From assembly GCA_964430935.1 (NCBI GenBank), contig CAYSHK010000082.1, positions 28,643 to 92,642 of the forward strand: a stretch of 64,000 bases of DNA, in the 5' to 3' direction. This DNA comes from Thermopetrobacter sp964430935 (lineage in GTDB: Bacteria > Pseudomonadota > Alphaproteobacteria > Rhizobiales > Aestuariivirgaceae). Made by a program: the position numbers and the translations under genes. The notes below the pieces were generated by a model. It was not told the DNA's origin. It made no database searches and saw only the letters and a list, made by a program, of their open reading frames with translations. Positions 55,325-63,935 of the stretch are shown here, piece by piece (positions within the stretch are counted from its first letter, which is position 1; each line of letters begins with the position of its first letter).

Positions 55325-56206
55325 TCAGGACTTCGCACCACCGCCCAGCGAATGGACGTAGATGGTCAGAGCCTTGATGGTGGCCGGATCCAGGCGCCCC
55401 TTCCAGGCCGGCATGACGCCGTGCTTCGGCTTCATGACCTGGGACTTGATGGCCTCCCGGGTGCCCGAATACAGCCAGATGCCATCGCTCAGACGCGGGC
55501 CGCCGACATCCTGGATGCCCTCGCCCTTGTCGCCATGGCAGCCGTTGCATCCGGCATCCTCCATGAAGACCTTCTCGCCTTCCTTGGCCTTGGCCTCGTC
55601 ATGCGGCTGGCCGGACAGCTTCAGGACGTATTCCACCACCGCGTCGACCTGCTGCGGCTCGAGCTGCTCGCCGAATGCCGGCATATCGGACTGGCGGGTG
55701 TCCTCGTTGGTGTCCGGATTGTAGCGGGCGCCGTTGGTGATCGTGTAGTGGATCGCCTCCAGCGTGCCGCCCCAGATCCAGTCGTCGTCGTTGAGGTTCG
55801 GGTAGCCCGGGCCGCCCTGCGCGCCGGAGCCGTGGCACTGCACGCAGTTGGCCTTGAAGGCCGCCTTGCCCATGTTCACGGCGAATTCGCGCAGCTCGGG
55901 ATCCTTGCTGATCTCCTCCAGGGAGAGCTTCTCGAGCTTGGCGAGCTTTTCGCCGCGGGCCTTCCTGACCGCATCGAGCTCGGCGTTGAGCTCCATGCGG
56001 TTGGTGGTTCCAAGAAGGCCCTTCGTGTTGGTCTTCACGAGCGGGATGGCGGGATAGGCGATCATGTAGCCGATGCCCCAGATGATGGTGGCGTAGAAGG
56101 TCCACACCCACCAGCGCGGCAGCGGCGTGTTGAGCTCCTTGATGCCGTCCCATTCGTGACCGGTCGTTTCTGTCCCGGTTACTTCGTCTCTTTCAGGATT
56201 GGCCAT
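55325..56206 (-). CDS. ccoP: cbb3-type cytochrome c oxidase subunit III (CcoP)
   Basis: A 293-residue membrane-anchored dihaem cytochrome c. The N-terminal segment WDGIKELNTPLPRWWVWTFY is the CcoP signature with the transmembrane helix after it. Two haem sites are NCVQCHGSGAQGG and GCNGCHGDKGEG, with axial Met candidates in SDMPAFGEQL and GVMPAWKGRL. It accepts electrons from soluble cytochromes and passes them to CcoO/CcoN. It follows ccoQ by 5 bp and ends the ccoNOQP operon. Confidence 0.97.
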   Translation of the reverse strand: MANPERDEVTGTETTGHEWDGIKELNTPLPRWWVWTFYATIIWGIGYMIAYPAIPLVKTNTKGLLGTTNRMELNAELDAVRKARGEKLAKLEKLSLEEISKDPELREFAVNMGKAAFKANCVQCHGSGAQGGPGYPNLNDDDWIWGGTLEAIHYTITNGARYNPDTNEDTRQSDMPAFGEQLEPQQVDAVVEYVLKLSGQPHDEAKAKEGEKVFMEDAGCNGCHGDKGEGIQDVGGPRLSDGIWLYSGTREAIKSQVMKPKHGVMPAWKGRLDPATIKALTIYVHSLGGGAKS

Positions 56207-56211
56207 TGGTT

Positions 56212-56373
56212 TCAGTCCTTGATCTCGTCATCGTCCAGCGGCGTGCGGGCCAGCTCCTCGTAGATCTTCGTGGATCCCGGCCGGAAGACGAAGATGAGCA
56301 TCCCGACGAAGAACACCCCGAAGAGTACGGTCGCTATCGTGCCCGCGTAGTGCGCCACTGTTTCGTAGGTCAT
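56212..56373 (-). CDS. ccoQ: cbb3-type oxidase small subunit CcoQ
   Basis: 53 residues: TYETVAHYAGTIATVLFGVF begins the protein and the single helix is at about 10-30, followed by RPGSTKIYEELARTPLDDDE. It stabilises the oxidase complex. It lies between ccoO and ccoP with gaps of 5 bp on each side, the normal position. Confidence 0.93.
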   Translation of the reverse strand: MTYETVAHYAGTIATVLFGVFFVGMLIFVFRPGSTKIYEELARTPLDDDEIKD

Positions 56374-56378
56374 TGCCC

Positions 56379-57137
56379 TTACCTCAGGTTCTCGACGTTC
56401 GATTCATCGAAGGTCTTGAAGTCGACGAGGGTTCCGAGCATCTGGAGATAGGCGATGAGCGCGTCCATCTCGGTGATCTTCTTCGGATTGCCGTCGAAGT
56501 CACGCGCCTTGACCTCGGTCGCGCTGCCGAAAGTCTCCTTTCCGTAGCGCTTGACGAGGCCGTCCGTCTCCTCGCCCGTGGCCTGCGCCACCAGATCCGC
56601 CTTGGCGTTCTGGATCATCTCGTCGGTGTAGGGCACACCGAGCGTGCGCAGGGTCTTCAGATGGTCGGCGATGTCGTCGAACTTCAGCTCGGTCTTCGCC
56701 AGGAAGGGATATCCCGGCATGACCGACTCGGGCACGACCGAACGCGGATCGATGAGGTGCTGGCGGTGCCACTTGTCGGAGTAGCGGCCGCCGACACGGG
56801 CCAGATCCGGACCGGTACGCTTGGATCCCCACTGGAAGCCGTGATCGTACATGCTCTCGGCGGCCAGCGAGTAGTGACCGTAGCGCTCCACCTCGTCACG
56901 GAAGGGACGGATCATCTGCGAATGGCAGAGATAGCAGCCCTCGCGGACGTAGATGTTGCGCCCGGCCAGCTCGAGAGGGGTGTAGGGCCGCATGCCCTTC
57001 ACCTTCTCGATGGTGTTGTCGAGCCAGAACAGAGGAATGATCTCCACGAGGCCACCCACTGTGACCACGATGAAGGACAGGATCAGCAGCAGCGTCGCGC
57101 TGCGTTCGACCTTGTCGTGCTTGTTGAGAATACCCAT
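56379..57137 (-). CDS. ccoO: cbb3-type cytochrome c oxidase subunit II (CcoO)
   Basis: A 252-residue monohaem cytochrome c with an N-terminal membrane anchor (ATLLLILSFIVVTVGGLVEI). The haem motif is YVREGCYLCHSQMIRPF. Conserved stretches are KRTGPDLARVGGRYSDKWH and PESVMPGYPFL with the axial Met, plus ITEMDALIAYLQMLGT at the end. It is encoded 19 bp after ccoN. Confidence 0.97.
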   Translation of the reverse strand: MGILNKHDKVERSATLLLILSFIVVTVGGLVEIIPLFWLDNTIEKVKGMRPYTPLELAGRNIYVREGCYLCHSQMIRPFRDEVERYGHYSLAAESMYDHGFQWGSKRTGPDLARVGGRYSDKWHRQHLIDPRSVVPESVMPGYPFLAKTELKFDDIADHLKTLRTLGVPYTDEMIQNAKADLVAQATGEETDGLVKRYGKETFGSATEVKARDFDGNPKKITEMDALIAYLQMLGTLVDFKTFDESNVENLR

Positions 57138-57156
57138 TGTGTTTCACTCCCCTGCT

Positions 57157-58764
57157 TCAGGCCTTGGCCACTTCGAGAGCGGCCTCGGAGGCACGGACGT
57201 TGCCGCGCACCGTCTGCCAGAAGTTGTACGCCATGAGCAGGCCGCCGGTCAGATACAGGGCGCCGCCCAGGGCACGGATGACGTAGTACGGATGCATGGC
57301 CTCGACGGTCTCCGCGAAGGAGTAGACCAGGAAGCCCTGCGCGTCGTACTCGCGCCACATCAGGCCCTGCATGATGCCGGACACCCACATGGAAGCCGCA
57401 TAGAGCACGATGCCCAGCGTGGCCAGCCAGAAGTGCCAGCTCACCAGCGTGTAGGAGTACAGGCGCTCGCGGTTCCACAGACGCGGGAACAGGTAGTAGA
57501 GTGAGCCCATGGTGATCATGCCGACCCAGCCCAGGGCGCCGGAGTGCACGTGACCGACCGTCCAGTCGGTGTAGTGCGACAGGGCGTTCACGGACTTGAT
57601 GGCCATCATCGGCCCCTCGAAGGTGGACATGCCGTAGAAGGCCACGGCGATCACCAGCATCCGCAGCACCGGGTCCGTGCGCAGCTTGTCCCAGGCGCCG
57701 GAAAGGGTCATCAGGCCGTTGATCATGCCGCCCCAGGAGGGCATCCACAGGACCACCGACATCACCATGCCCAGCGTCTGAACCCAGTCGGGCAGCGCGG
57801 TGTAGTGCAGATGGTGCGGACCGGCCCAGATGTAGGTGAAGATCAGCGCCCAGAAGTGCACGATCGACAGCCGGTAGGAGTAGACCGGACGGTTGGCGCG
57901 CTTCGGCACGAAGTAGTACATCATGCCGAGGAAGCCGGCGGTCAGGAAGAAGCCCACCGCGTTGTGGCCGTACCACCACTGGGTGATGGCGTCGGGCGCA
58001 CCGGAGAGCAGCGCGTAGCTCTTGGTGCCGAAGAAGGACACCGGCAGGGCCAGGTTGTTGCCGATGTGCAGCATCGCGATGGTCACGATGAAGGAAAGAT
58101 AGAACCAGTTGGCCACGTAGATGTGGGAGACCTTGCGCTTCACGATGGTGCCGAAGAACACCAGGAAGTAGGCGACCCAGACGACGGTAAGCCAGAGATC
58201 CACGTACCACTCGGGCTCGGCGTACTCACGGCTCTGGGTGACGCCGAGCACGTAGCCGGTCGCCGCCAGCACGATGAACAGCTGATAGCCCCAGAAGACG
58301 AACCAGGCCAGGTTGCCGAACGCCAGCCGCGTCTTGTTGGTGCGCTGGACCACGTAGAAGGACGTGGCGATAAGGGCGTTGCCGCCGAAGGCGAAGATCA
58401 CCGCCGAGGTGTGCACCGGACGCAGACGTCCGAAGTTGGTCAGCGGGAAATCCATGTTCAGGAAGGGGAACGCCAGCTCCGAAGCCACGTAGACGCCCAT
58501 GGTGAAGCCCACGATGCCCCAGAAGACCGTGGCGATCACGCCCGCCTTCACGACATCGTCCATGTATTCCCCTTCATCGGCGGCGGATGCGTCGCCGAAC
58601 TTCGTGCTGCGCGCCAGGTAGATCAGTCCCAGTACCGTGGCGAGCAGGAAGATGATGGCGTGGATGGCATATGCGGTGTCTTTCGCATTCGCCCACATGA
58701 TGATGGACAGAATGGAAAACAGCCCCAGCACGGCCATCTGCGCTAGTCTGACTGTAACCCCCAT
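57157..58764 (-). CDS. ccoN: cbb3-type cytochrome c oxidase subunit I (CcoN)
   Basis: The 535-residue catalytic subunit with low-spin haem b and the b3-CuB site that reduces oxygen at very low concentrations. About 14 hydrophobic helices are visible. Metal ligands are in RPVHTSAVIFAFGGNAL, QWWYGHNAVGFFLTAGFLG (CuB His and cross-link Tyr region), WAGPHHLHYTALPDW and HVHSGALGWVGM. The upstream 311 bp carry several FNR-like boxes. Confidence 0.98.
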   Translation of the reverse strand: MGVTVRLAQMAVLGLFSILSIIMWANAKDTAYAIHAIIFLLATVLGLIYLARSTKFGDASAADEGEYMDDVVKAGVIATVFWGIVGFTMGVYVASELAFPFLNMDFPLTNFGRLRPVHTSAVIFAFGGNALIATSFYVVQRTNKTRLAFGNLAWFVFWGYQLFIVLAATGYVLGVTQSREYAEPEWYVDLWLTVVWVAYFLVFFGTIVKRKVSHIYVANWFYLSFIVTIAMLHIGNNLALPVSFFGTKSYALLSGAPDAITQWWYGHNAVGFFLTAGFLGMMYYFVPKRANRPVYSYRLSIVHFWALIFTYIWAGPHHLHYTALPDWVQTLGMVMSVVLWMPSWGGMINGLMTLSGAWDKLRTDPVLRMLVIAVAFYGMSTFEGPMMAIKSVNALSHYTDWTVGHVHSGALGWVGMITMGSLYYLFPRLWNRERLYSYTLVSWHFWLATLGIVLYAASMWVSGIMQGLMWREYDAQGFLVYSFAETVEAMHPYYVIRALGGALYLTGGLLMAYNFWQTVRGNVRASEAALEVAKA

Positions 58765-58944
58765 CTTTCCCTCTCTGTTGCTTTGTTCAAGATAAACGGG
58801 TCGTTTCGCTGTTAGCGCCGGTTCCTGGCTCCTCCAGCCCGTTCCGGAGATCGGGAAACGGACTCCCCCGCATCACGCAAGGCCGAACCGACAAGAAGCG
58901 CCAAGCGTGATCCAAGTCATGTTCTTAACACATTTTTCAAAGCA

Positions 58945-58958
58945 TTGATCTGGGTCAT
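58945..58958 (-). promoter_or_regulatory. FNR-like box for ccoNOQP
   Basis: TTGATCTGGGTCAT has a perfect left half and 3 of 5 positions matching in the right half, about 180 bp upstream of the ccoN start. Confidence 0.55.
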
Positions 58959-59018
58959 TGCGTCCTGCGACAGTTTGCTCGATTCAACATAGTTCAGAGG
59001 TCGGAAATTCCGGCCAGA

Positions 59019-59032
59019 TTGACATGAGTCAA
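59019..59032. promoter_or_regulatory. Palindromic FNR/Dnr-type box
   Basis: TTGAC-ATGA-GTCAA, a perfect inverted repeat, centred 51 bp before the hemerythrin-like ATG. The half-site differs from FNR consensus by C for T at the fifth position. Confidence 0.55.
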
Positions 59033-59043
59033 CATTTCCGGAA

Positions 59044-59057
59044 TTGATTTGTATCAA
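59044..59057. promoter_or_regulatory. Consensus FNR box next to the hemerythrin-like gene
   Basis: TTGAT-TTGT-ATCAA, a perfect consensus match, ending 18 bp before the ATG at 59076. If the box at 59019 drives the promoter, this one would overlap the -10 region and could repress. Confidence 0.7.
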
Positions 59058-59075
59058 TTTTCCACGGAACACGCC

Positions 59076-59594
59076 ATGCCGGCCCGCGCTGCCTTCCCGG
59101 AAGACGATCCCTTCGCCCTGCTCCTGGAGGATCATGCGAAGCAGTGGGAGCTTTGCGGCTGGCTGGAGAGAATCGCGGACGGCCTGCCCAACGACGTGCC
59201 CCGCGATCTGTGCGCCCTGGCGTCGCGAAGCCTGCGCACGGACATGCCGCGCCATCACCGGGAGGAGGAGGAGGGTCTCTTTCCTCTTCTGATCGCCCGG
59301 GCCGAGGACGGGGACATGGCGGACGAAATCATCGCGAAGCTCAGCGAGGAGCACGCCTCGGACGAGGGCTTCGCCGAGGAGCTCGTGGACATTCTGGAAA
59401 GGCTGGAGAAAGGGGAGCCGGCGGAAAACCCGGACATGCTGGGCTACATGCTGCGGGGCTTCTTCGAGAACTACCGCAGGCACATACACTGGGAGAACAC
59501 GGTTCTCATTCCGCTCGCCCGGCGACGTCTCACCGCCGCCGACGTGAGCGTGATGCTGGAGCGGATGCTGCGGCTGCGGGGTGCCCGGAACTGA
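59076..59594 (+). CDS. Hemerythrin HHE-domain protein
   Basis: A 172-residue helical protein with candidate diiron ligands on four helices: LLLEDHAKQWEL, DMPRHHREEEEGLFPLL, KLSEEHASDEGFAEEL and YRRHIHWENTVLIPLA. Hemerythrin-like domains bind O2 or NO or protect iron-sulfur enzymes. The ATG at 59076 is chosen; an in-frame TTG at 59049 lies inside an FNR box and is unlikely. Its position opposite ccoN under shared FNR boxes suggests induction at low oxygen. Confidence 0.85.
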   Translation: MPARAAFPEDDPFALLLEDHAKQWELCGWLERIADGLPNDVPRDLCALASRSLRTDMPRHHREEEEGLFPLLIARAEDGDMADEIIAKLSEEHASDEGFAEELVDILERLEKGEPAENPDMLGYMLRGFFENYRRHIHWENTVLIPLARRRLTAADVSVMLERMLRLRGARN

Positions 59595-59651
59595 CGGACG
59601 GACCGGTTCCGCCCGCCGTCACGCGGCGCGTATCCGCCGGCGCTTCCGGGT

Positions 59652-60491
59652 TCAGTGGGAGAAGACCACCGGCACCGTCATGTGATCCATGAGGTGCTGC
59701 GTGGCGCCGCCGAAAACGTATTCCCGCAGACGGGAATGTCCCCAGGCCCCGATCACGAGAAGATCCGCTCCCGTGTCCGCGACGTGGTTGAGCAGCGCCT
59801 CCCCCACGCCGATGCCCCCGGAAACGACTTCCTCGGCGACGGCGTTCACGTCGTGGCGCGCCAGCGCGGCGGCCATGTCGGCGCCGGGAAGGTCCTCCGC
59901 ATCCTCGTCCTTCATCGGATCGACCCAGGCCAGATGGACCTTCTCCGCCTTCCGGAGAAGCGGCAGGGCGTCGTAGACGGCGCGCGCCGCCTCCCGCGTC
60001 GCGTTCCAGCCGCAAACAATCCTCCCGCCCGCACGCGGGAAGCTGCCCATGCGCGGCACGAACAGCACCGGACGCCCGCTTTCCATGACGATGCGTTCGG
60101 CGAAGTCGCTCTCGATGTCGGAAATCTCCTCGCGGGCCGGCTGGGAGGCCACGACCAGATCGCTGCGGTAGGCATGGTCGATCACGGTATCGGCGACGAG
60201 CGGGGACGGCGAATGCTCCAGACGCCATTCATGGCGCACCATGTTCCGCTCGCAATAGTCCTCGAAGCGGGCGCGTATCTCCTCGGCCTGTTTCTCGAAG
60301 GCTTGCCTCTGGGTCTCGAAGAACTCCGGGGGGACATGCAGGGTCACCACCGGATAGACGCGCATGGCGGGGATCACGAACAGGCCGGTCAGGTGCGCAT
60401 CGTGCTGAAGCGCCAGCCCGCCGGCCACTTCGAGCAGAGCATCCACGCGCTCCGGGTCGTTGAGAGAGACGAGAATGGTCTTCAGTGTCAT
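59652..60491 (-). CDS. Universal stress protein, tandem UspA domains
   Basis: 279 residues made of two Usp folds. The first (KTILVSLNDPERVDALLEVA, about 4-145) lacks an obvious ATP loop. The second (about 150-279) ends with the ATP-binding signature VIGAWGHSRLREYVFGGATQ-HLMDHM, the G-x2-G-x9-G-S/T pattern. The ATG at 60491 follows GGAG. An FNR box lies 109 bp upstream, so expression is probably induced under low oxygen, as for UspA proteins near FNR genes elsewhere. Confidence 0.88.
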   Translation of the reverse strand: MTLKTILVSLNDPERVDALLEVAGGLALQHDAHLTGLFVIPAMRVYPVVTLHVPPEFFETQRQAFEKQAEEIRARFEDYCERNMVRHEWRLEHSPSPLVADTVIDHAYRSDLVVASQPAREEISDIESDFAERIVMESGRPVLFVPRMGSFPRAGGRIVCGWNATREAARAVYDALPLLRKAEKVHLAWVDPMKDEDAEDLPGADMAAALARHDVNAVAEEVVSGGIGVGEALLNHVADTGADLLVIGAWGHSRLREYVFGGATQHLMDHMTVPVVFSH

Positions 60492-60599
60492 GGCGCTCAC
60501 TCCTGCTGGCAAATGCTCGACGGCCCCGCACCGCCCCGATCCGGGCAATCCGCTGAACTGGATATGGGGACAGTCTCGCCGTTATGGAAGGGTTCGGCC

Positions 60600-60613
60600 T
60601 TGACGGGGATCAA
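60600..60613 (-). promoter_or_regulatory. FNR box upstream of the uspA gene
   Basis: TTGAC-GGGG-ATCAA matches 9 of 10 informative positions. It lies in the 135-bp gap between the fnr stop and the UspA start, on the same strand as both. Confidence 0.65.
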
Positions 60614-60626
60614 CGGCGGCAATGCT

Positions 60627-61382
60627 TCAGGAGCCGCCGCTCTCGTCCTGTCCGGCCGCCGCCGCCAGCGCCGTCAGCGAGGGCGCATGCATGCAGCCGC
60701 CTCCCACGGCGCTGATCAGCCCCTCGCCGCGCAGCCGGGTGATCTGGCGCGAGACGGTCTCGATGGTCAGTCCGAGATAGTCCGCGATGTCCACGCGACG
60801 CAGCGGCAGCTCGAAGGTCACCCCTTCGTCGTCGCCCTGCGCGGCGCATCCGGCCTTGCGTGCGCGACGCGCCAGCACGAGCAGGAAGCTCGCCACCTTC
60901 TCGCGCGCCGTCTTGCGCCCCAGCAGCACCATCCAGTCCCGCGCGGCGTCCAGTTCATCGAGCGTCTTCTCGTAGAGTCTGTGTTCCAGTCCCGGAAACC
61001 GCTGCATGAGATTGCGGAAGGCCTCGGCCGGATAGCAGCAGAGCTCCACTTCCGTCGCGGCCTCGGCGAAGCAGGCGTTCGTGGCGCCATGGGCCCGCCC
61101 CAGGAAATCCGGAGGAAAGAGGATCCCCACGATCTGCTGCCGCCCGTCGGCAAGCGCCTTCGTCAGGCGCACGGTTCCGGAAAGGATGTTGGCGAAGAAC
61201 TCCGGCCTCTCGTTCTCGGAGAAGATGATCCGGCCGGCCGGTACCGTGCGGTGATGAGCGATGCGGGAAAGCTCGGAAAGCTCCTCGTCGCCCAGTCCCT
61301 CGCAGATGCCGCCTCTGGCCGCCGGGCAGGTCCGGCAGTTGCGCAACTGTTCCGGAAGGATCTGGTCGGGACGCAGGTTCAC
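60627..61382 (-). CDS. fnr: Crp/Fnr-family oxygen-responsive regulator (FnrL-type)
   Basis: A 251-residue regulator. N-terminal cysteines C16, C19 and C27 (NCRTCPAARGGIC) plus C104 or C115/C116 could hold an oxygen-labile [4Fe-4S] cluster. The cyclic-nucleotide-like beta roll spans about 45-130. The recognition helix is YLGLTIETVSRQITRLRGEG; E..SR at the same positions as in E. coli FNR specifies TTGAT half-sites, which are found repeatedly in this window. It probably controls cco, feo, uspA and neighbouring genes. No FNR box is evident directly upstream of its own start. Confidence 0.93.
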   Translation of the reverse strand: MNLRPDQILPEQLRNCRTCPAARGGICEGLGDEELSELSRIAHHRTVPAGRIIFSENERPEFFANILSGTVRLTKALADGRQQIVGILFPPDFLGRAHGATNACFAEAATEVELCCYPAEAFRNLMQRFPGLEHRLYEKTLDELDAARDWMVLLGRKTAREKVASFLLVLARRARKAGCAAQGDDEGVTFELPLRRVDIADYLGLTIETVSRQITRLRGEGLISAVGGGCMHAPSLTALAAAAGQDESGGS

Positions 61383-61708
61383 GTCGACTCACCGCGGGGA
61401 TGTTGAAATGCAGGGGGCATCGTCATACGGACGAAAGAGCACATCCACCGATGGGCGTCAATCCATGCGAAGGTCCATTCCCCGCACAACCCACCGCGGA
61501 ACGACGCCCGCGTGTTCCGGATCCGACCGTCTTGAGAGGAGAAAGGCAGGGGCGGCGGTTTCCAACGGAAAGTGGGGGGAACGAAGCGACAGCTGGCTTT
61601 CTCGACAGATCCCACCGCCCCTTAGGGTTTCGCCGGACTGCGATGCTCGGAATGCGCATCCGGCTGATCTGTGGTCAGAAAACTAGGCCTGCCGCCCGTC
61701 GAATGCAT

Positions 61709-61722
61709 TGACCTGCATCAAG
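61709..61722 (+). promoter_or_regulatory. FNR box upstream of the APH-like/AAA kinase gene
   Basis: TTGAC-CTGC-ATCAA, 9 of 10 informative positions. It is bracketed by direct repeats GAATGCA (61702-61708 and 61724-61730). Confidence 0.65.
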
Positions 61723-61723
61723 G

Positions 61724-61745
61724 AATGCAATTTTTTTTGCATTCG
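61724..61745 (+). repeat. Hairpin with an all-T loop next to the FNR box
   Basis: A perfect 8-bp stem GAATGCAA/TTGCATTC with a six-T loop. The T-run is in the loop rather than after the stem, so it is not a normal terminator. Confidence 0.6.
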
Positions 61746-61822
61746 CGGGCCTTGACGGGAATCATTGCGAGCATCGATCGCATGGGAGATCATGAATTCC
61801 GGTGGAAGATCTTTCATGCGGG

Positions 61823-63403
61823 ATGCACGGCATGCGCAGCGCAGACGGGACGGAACAGGACGAGGTCGCGGCGTTTCTGGAGGATCCGCGGAACTGGCCG
61901 AACGGCCCGGAACGGATCGAACGCATCGAGACGCACATTTCGCACATCTTCCTCGGCGGCGATCTCGCACTGAAGATGAAGAAGGCCGTGCGGTTGCCCT
62001 ATCTGGACTTTTCCACACTGGAACTGCGGGAGAGGTTCTGCCGCCGCGAGGTGGAGATCAACCGTCTCTTCTCTCCCGAATTGTACCTGGGGCTCGGCAG
62101 GATCGGCCGCGGCGCGGACGGCAGACTCCGGCTCGGCGACTCCGGTGAAACGGTCGAATGGCTCGTCCGCATGCGCCGGTTCGACGAAGAGAACATCCTC
62201 TCCGAGGTGGCGCGGCGGGGACCGCTCGGCTCGGCCCTGATCCGGTCCCTGGCCGGCACGGTCGCGGAAAGCCACCGCAGGGCCCCCGTGCGGAACGCGG
62301 ACGGCTGGCGCGGCATCCTGCGCACCATCGGAGAGCTGCGCGAAAGCGCACTCGGCGGTGGTGTCCTGCCGGAGGAGGCGGGGGTTTCCGGCTTCCTCGA
62401 AACGGCCGAATCCCTCGCCCGGAAGCGGCGCGGACTGCTGGAGCGGCGGGGGGAGACGGGAAGCATCCGGCGCTGCCATGGCGATCTGCATCTCGGCAAC
62501 ATCGTTCTCTGGGAGGGGCGGCCCCTTCTGTTCGACGCCATCGAGTTCTCCGAGGAGCTGGCCACCGTGGACGTTCTGAACGATCTCGCCTTCCTGCTGA
62601 TGGATCTCGTCCACAGGGGCCAGAAACGGGCCGCCAACCGCCTGATGAACCAGTGGCTGCAGTTCCTCCACGACGAGGGACACCATGCCGCCCTCGGGCT
62701 GGTGGGGCTCTACACCGCCTGCCGGGCCGGCATCCGGGCCATGGTCTCGGTGGATCTCGCCCTGCAGAAGACGGGGCGCGACCGCGAGAAGCTGCTCCGC
62801 GGGGCCGCCGCCTACATGGATACGGCGAACCGCTCCATCCGCCCGCCCCGGCCGTGCATCGTGGCCATCGGCGGTCTTTCGGGCAGCGGCAAGACGACGC
62901 TCGCGACCGCACTCGCCCCGCTGCTGGCGCCGGGCCCCGGAGCGGCCCATTTCCGCTCCGACGTGGAGCGCAAGCTCATGGCCGGCGTGGACGAATACGA
63001 AAGGCTCGGTCCGGAATTCTACACGCAGGAGATGTCCGACGCGGTCTACCGCCGGATCGTGGACAAGGCACGGGAGAGCGCGGCATCCGGCTGGGTGGCG
63101 GTGATCGACGCGGTCTTTCTGAAGGAACGGGAAAGACGCGCCGCGGAGCAGGCCGCGCGGGCGGCCGGAGCGGACTTCCTGGGAGTGTGGCTGGAAGCTG
63201 GCGCGGAGACGCTGAAACGGCGGGTCGGCGCACGTATCCACGATGCCTCCGACGCCACCCCCGGGGTCGTGGACATGCAGCTCGCGCAGCGGCCCGACGT
63301 CTCCGGATGGACGCGCGTATCGGCCGAAGGGGGGCCGGATGTCGTTCTCGAACGGACGGTGAAGGCTCTCGGCATCGCGCCGGGCACGGCCGGGAACGGC
63401 TGA
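61823..63403 (+). CDS. Bifunctional aminoglycoside-phosphotransferase-like / AAA ATP-binding protein
   Basis: 526 residues from the ATG chosen. The N-terminal ~330 residues are APH/choline-kinase-like (DEVAAFLEDPRNWPNGPERI; HISHIFLGGDLALKMKKAV; catalytic CHGDLHLGNIVLWEG and LLFDAIEFSEEL). The C-terminal ~170 residues are a P-loop kinase (AIGGLSGSGKTTLATALAP, then FRSDVERKLMAG). This two-domain family is common in Proteobacteria near stress and anaerobic genes; no substrate is established. The frame can also start at a GTG (61802) or an ATG (61832). An FNR box lies ~100 bp upstream, fitting the neighbouring uspA and fnr. Confidence 0.85.
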   Translation: MHGMRSADGTEQDEVAAFLEDPRNWPNGPERIERIETHISHIFLGGDLALKMKKAVRLPYLDFSTLELRERFCRREVEINRLFSPELYLGLGRIGRGADGRLRLGDSGETVEWLVRMRRFDEENILSEVARRGPLGSALIRSLAGTVAESHRRAPVRNADGWRGILRTIGELRESALGGGVLPEEAGVSGFLETAESLARKRRGLLERRGETGSIRRCHGDLHLGNIVLWEGRPLLFDAIEFSEELATVDVLNDLAFLLMDLVHRGQKRAANRLMNQWLQFLHDEGHHAALGLVGLYTACRAGIRAMVSVDLALQKTGRDREKLLRGAAAYMDTANRSIRPPRPCIVAIGGLSGSGKTTLATALAPLLAPGPGAAHFRSDVERKLMAGVDEYERLGPEFYTQEMSDAVYRRIVDKARESAASGWVAVIDAVFLKERERRAAEQAARAAGADFLGVWLEAGAETLKRRVGARIHDASDATPGVVDMQLAQRPDVSGWTRVSAEGGPDVVLERTVKALGIAPGTAGNG

Positions 63404-63491
63404 TCCACGGACGGGAAAGGGGCCGGCGGACGCGACCGTCGCCGACCCCTTCGCGGAAATGTTCCGTGGCGACCTCCGCTGGAGGGAGGTT

Positions 63492-63935
63492 TCAGCGCTT
63501 CTTCTTCTGCTCCTCCTGGGCGAGGCGTTCCTTGAGCATGCCGTTGACGATCTCGATGGTGCGCTCCAGATCGGCGATGGCCTCCTCCAGTTCCACCCGC
63601 TGCTGCCTGAGGGCGACCAGCCGCTCCGCCATCTTCTTGGATGCGTGCTTGAGCTGCGTGAGCTGCCCGTCCTTCAGATTGTAGAGATCCAGCATCTCCT
63701 TGATCTCGGCCAGCGTGAAGCCGACCTTCTTGCCACGCAGGATGAGCTTCAGGCGCGCCCTGTCCCGATAGCTGAAAATACGTGTCCATCCACGCCGCGA
63801 AGGATGCAGAAGGCCCTTCTGCTCGTAGAACCGCAATGCCCTGGGCGTGACGTTGAACTCCCGGCAGAGCTGAGTGATCGTGTAGGTCTCGTTTCGTCTG
63901 TCCTTTTCCGTCTTGTTGTCCTGACCTTCAGCCAT
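63492..63935 (-). CDS. MerR-family transcriptional regulator (LiuR-like)
   Basis: A 147-residue regulator. The MerR winged HTH is YTITQLCREFNVTPRALRFY-EQKGLL, followed by HPSRRGWTRIFSYRDRARLK and LILRGKKVGFTLAEIKEMLD. A long dimerisation coiled coil completes the protein and ends in KKKR; there are no metal-binding cysteines. This pattern fits the LiuR group that represses branched-chain amino acid and related catabolic genes in Proteobacteria. A LiuR-like palindrome upstream of iorA is one possible target. Direct targets next to it may lie beyond the window. Confidence 0.85.
   Translation of the reverse strand: MAEGQDNKTEKDRRNETYTITQLCREFNVTPRALRFYEQKGLLHPSRRGWTRIFSYRDRARLKLILRGKKVGFTLAEIKEMLDLYNLKDGQLTQLKHASKKMAERLVALRQQRVELEEAIADLERTIEIVNGMLKERLAQEEQKKKR

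Larger units (their letters stand above)
58765..59075. promoter_or_regulatory. ccoN/hemerythrin divergent control region with four FNR-like boxes
   Basis: Four FNR-like sequences occur: 58907-58920 (GTGATCCAAGTCAT, weak), 58945-58958 (TTGATCTGGGTCAT), 59019-59032 (TTGACATGAGTCAA, perfect palindrome) and 59044-59057 (TTGATTTGTATCAA, perfect consensus). The nearest pair serves either ccoN (minus) or the hemerythrin-like gene (plus). No coding sequence is supported here. Confidence 0.7.
61383..61822. other. fnr / APH-kinase divergent intergenic region, 440 bp
   Basis: The first ~300 bp show no recognisable gene or signal. The part near the plus-strand gene holds an FNR box (61709-61722) flanked by GAATGCA repeats and a T-loop hairpin (61724-61745). 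Short open frames are present, but none has a ribosome site or recognisable product. Confidence 0.5.

Noticed and set aside
58917..59489. 190-codon minus-strand frame opposite the hemerythrin-like gene
   Set aside because: It crosses the FNR-box region, has no domain and is antisense to a recognisable HHE protein.
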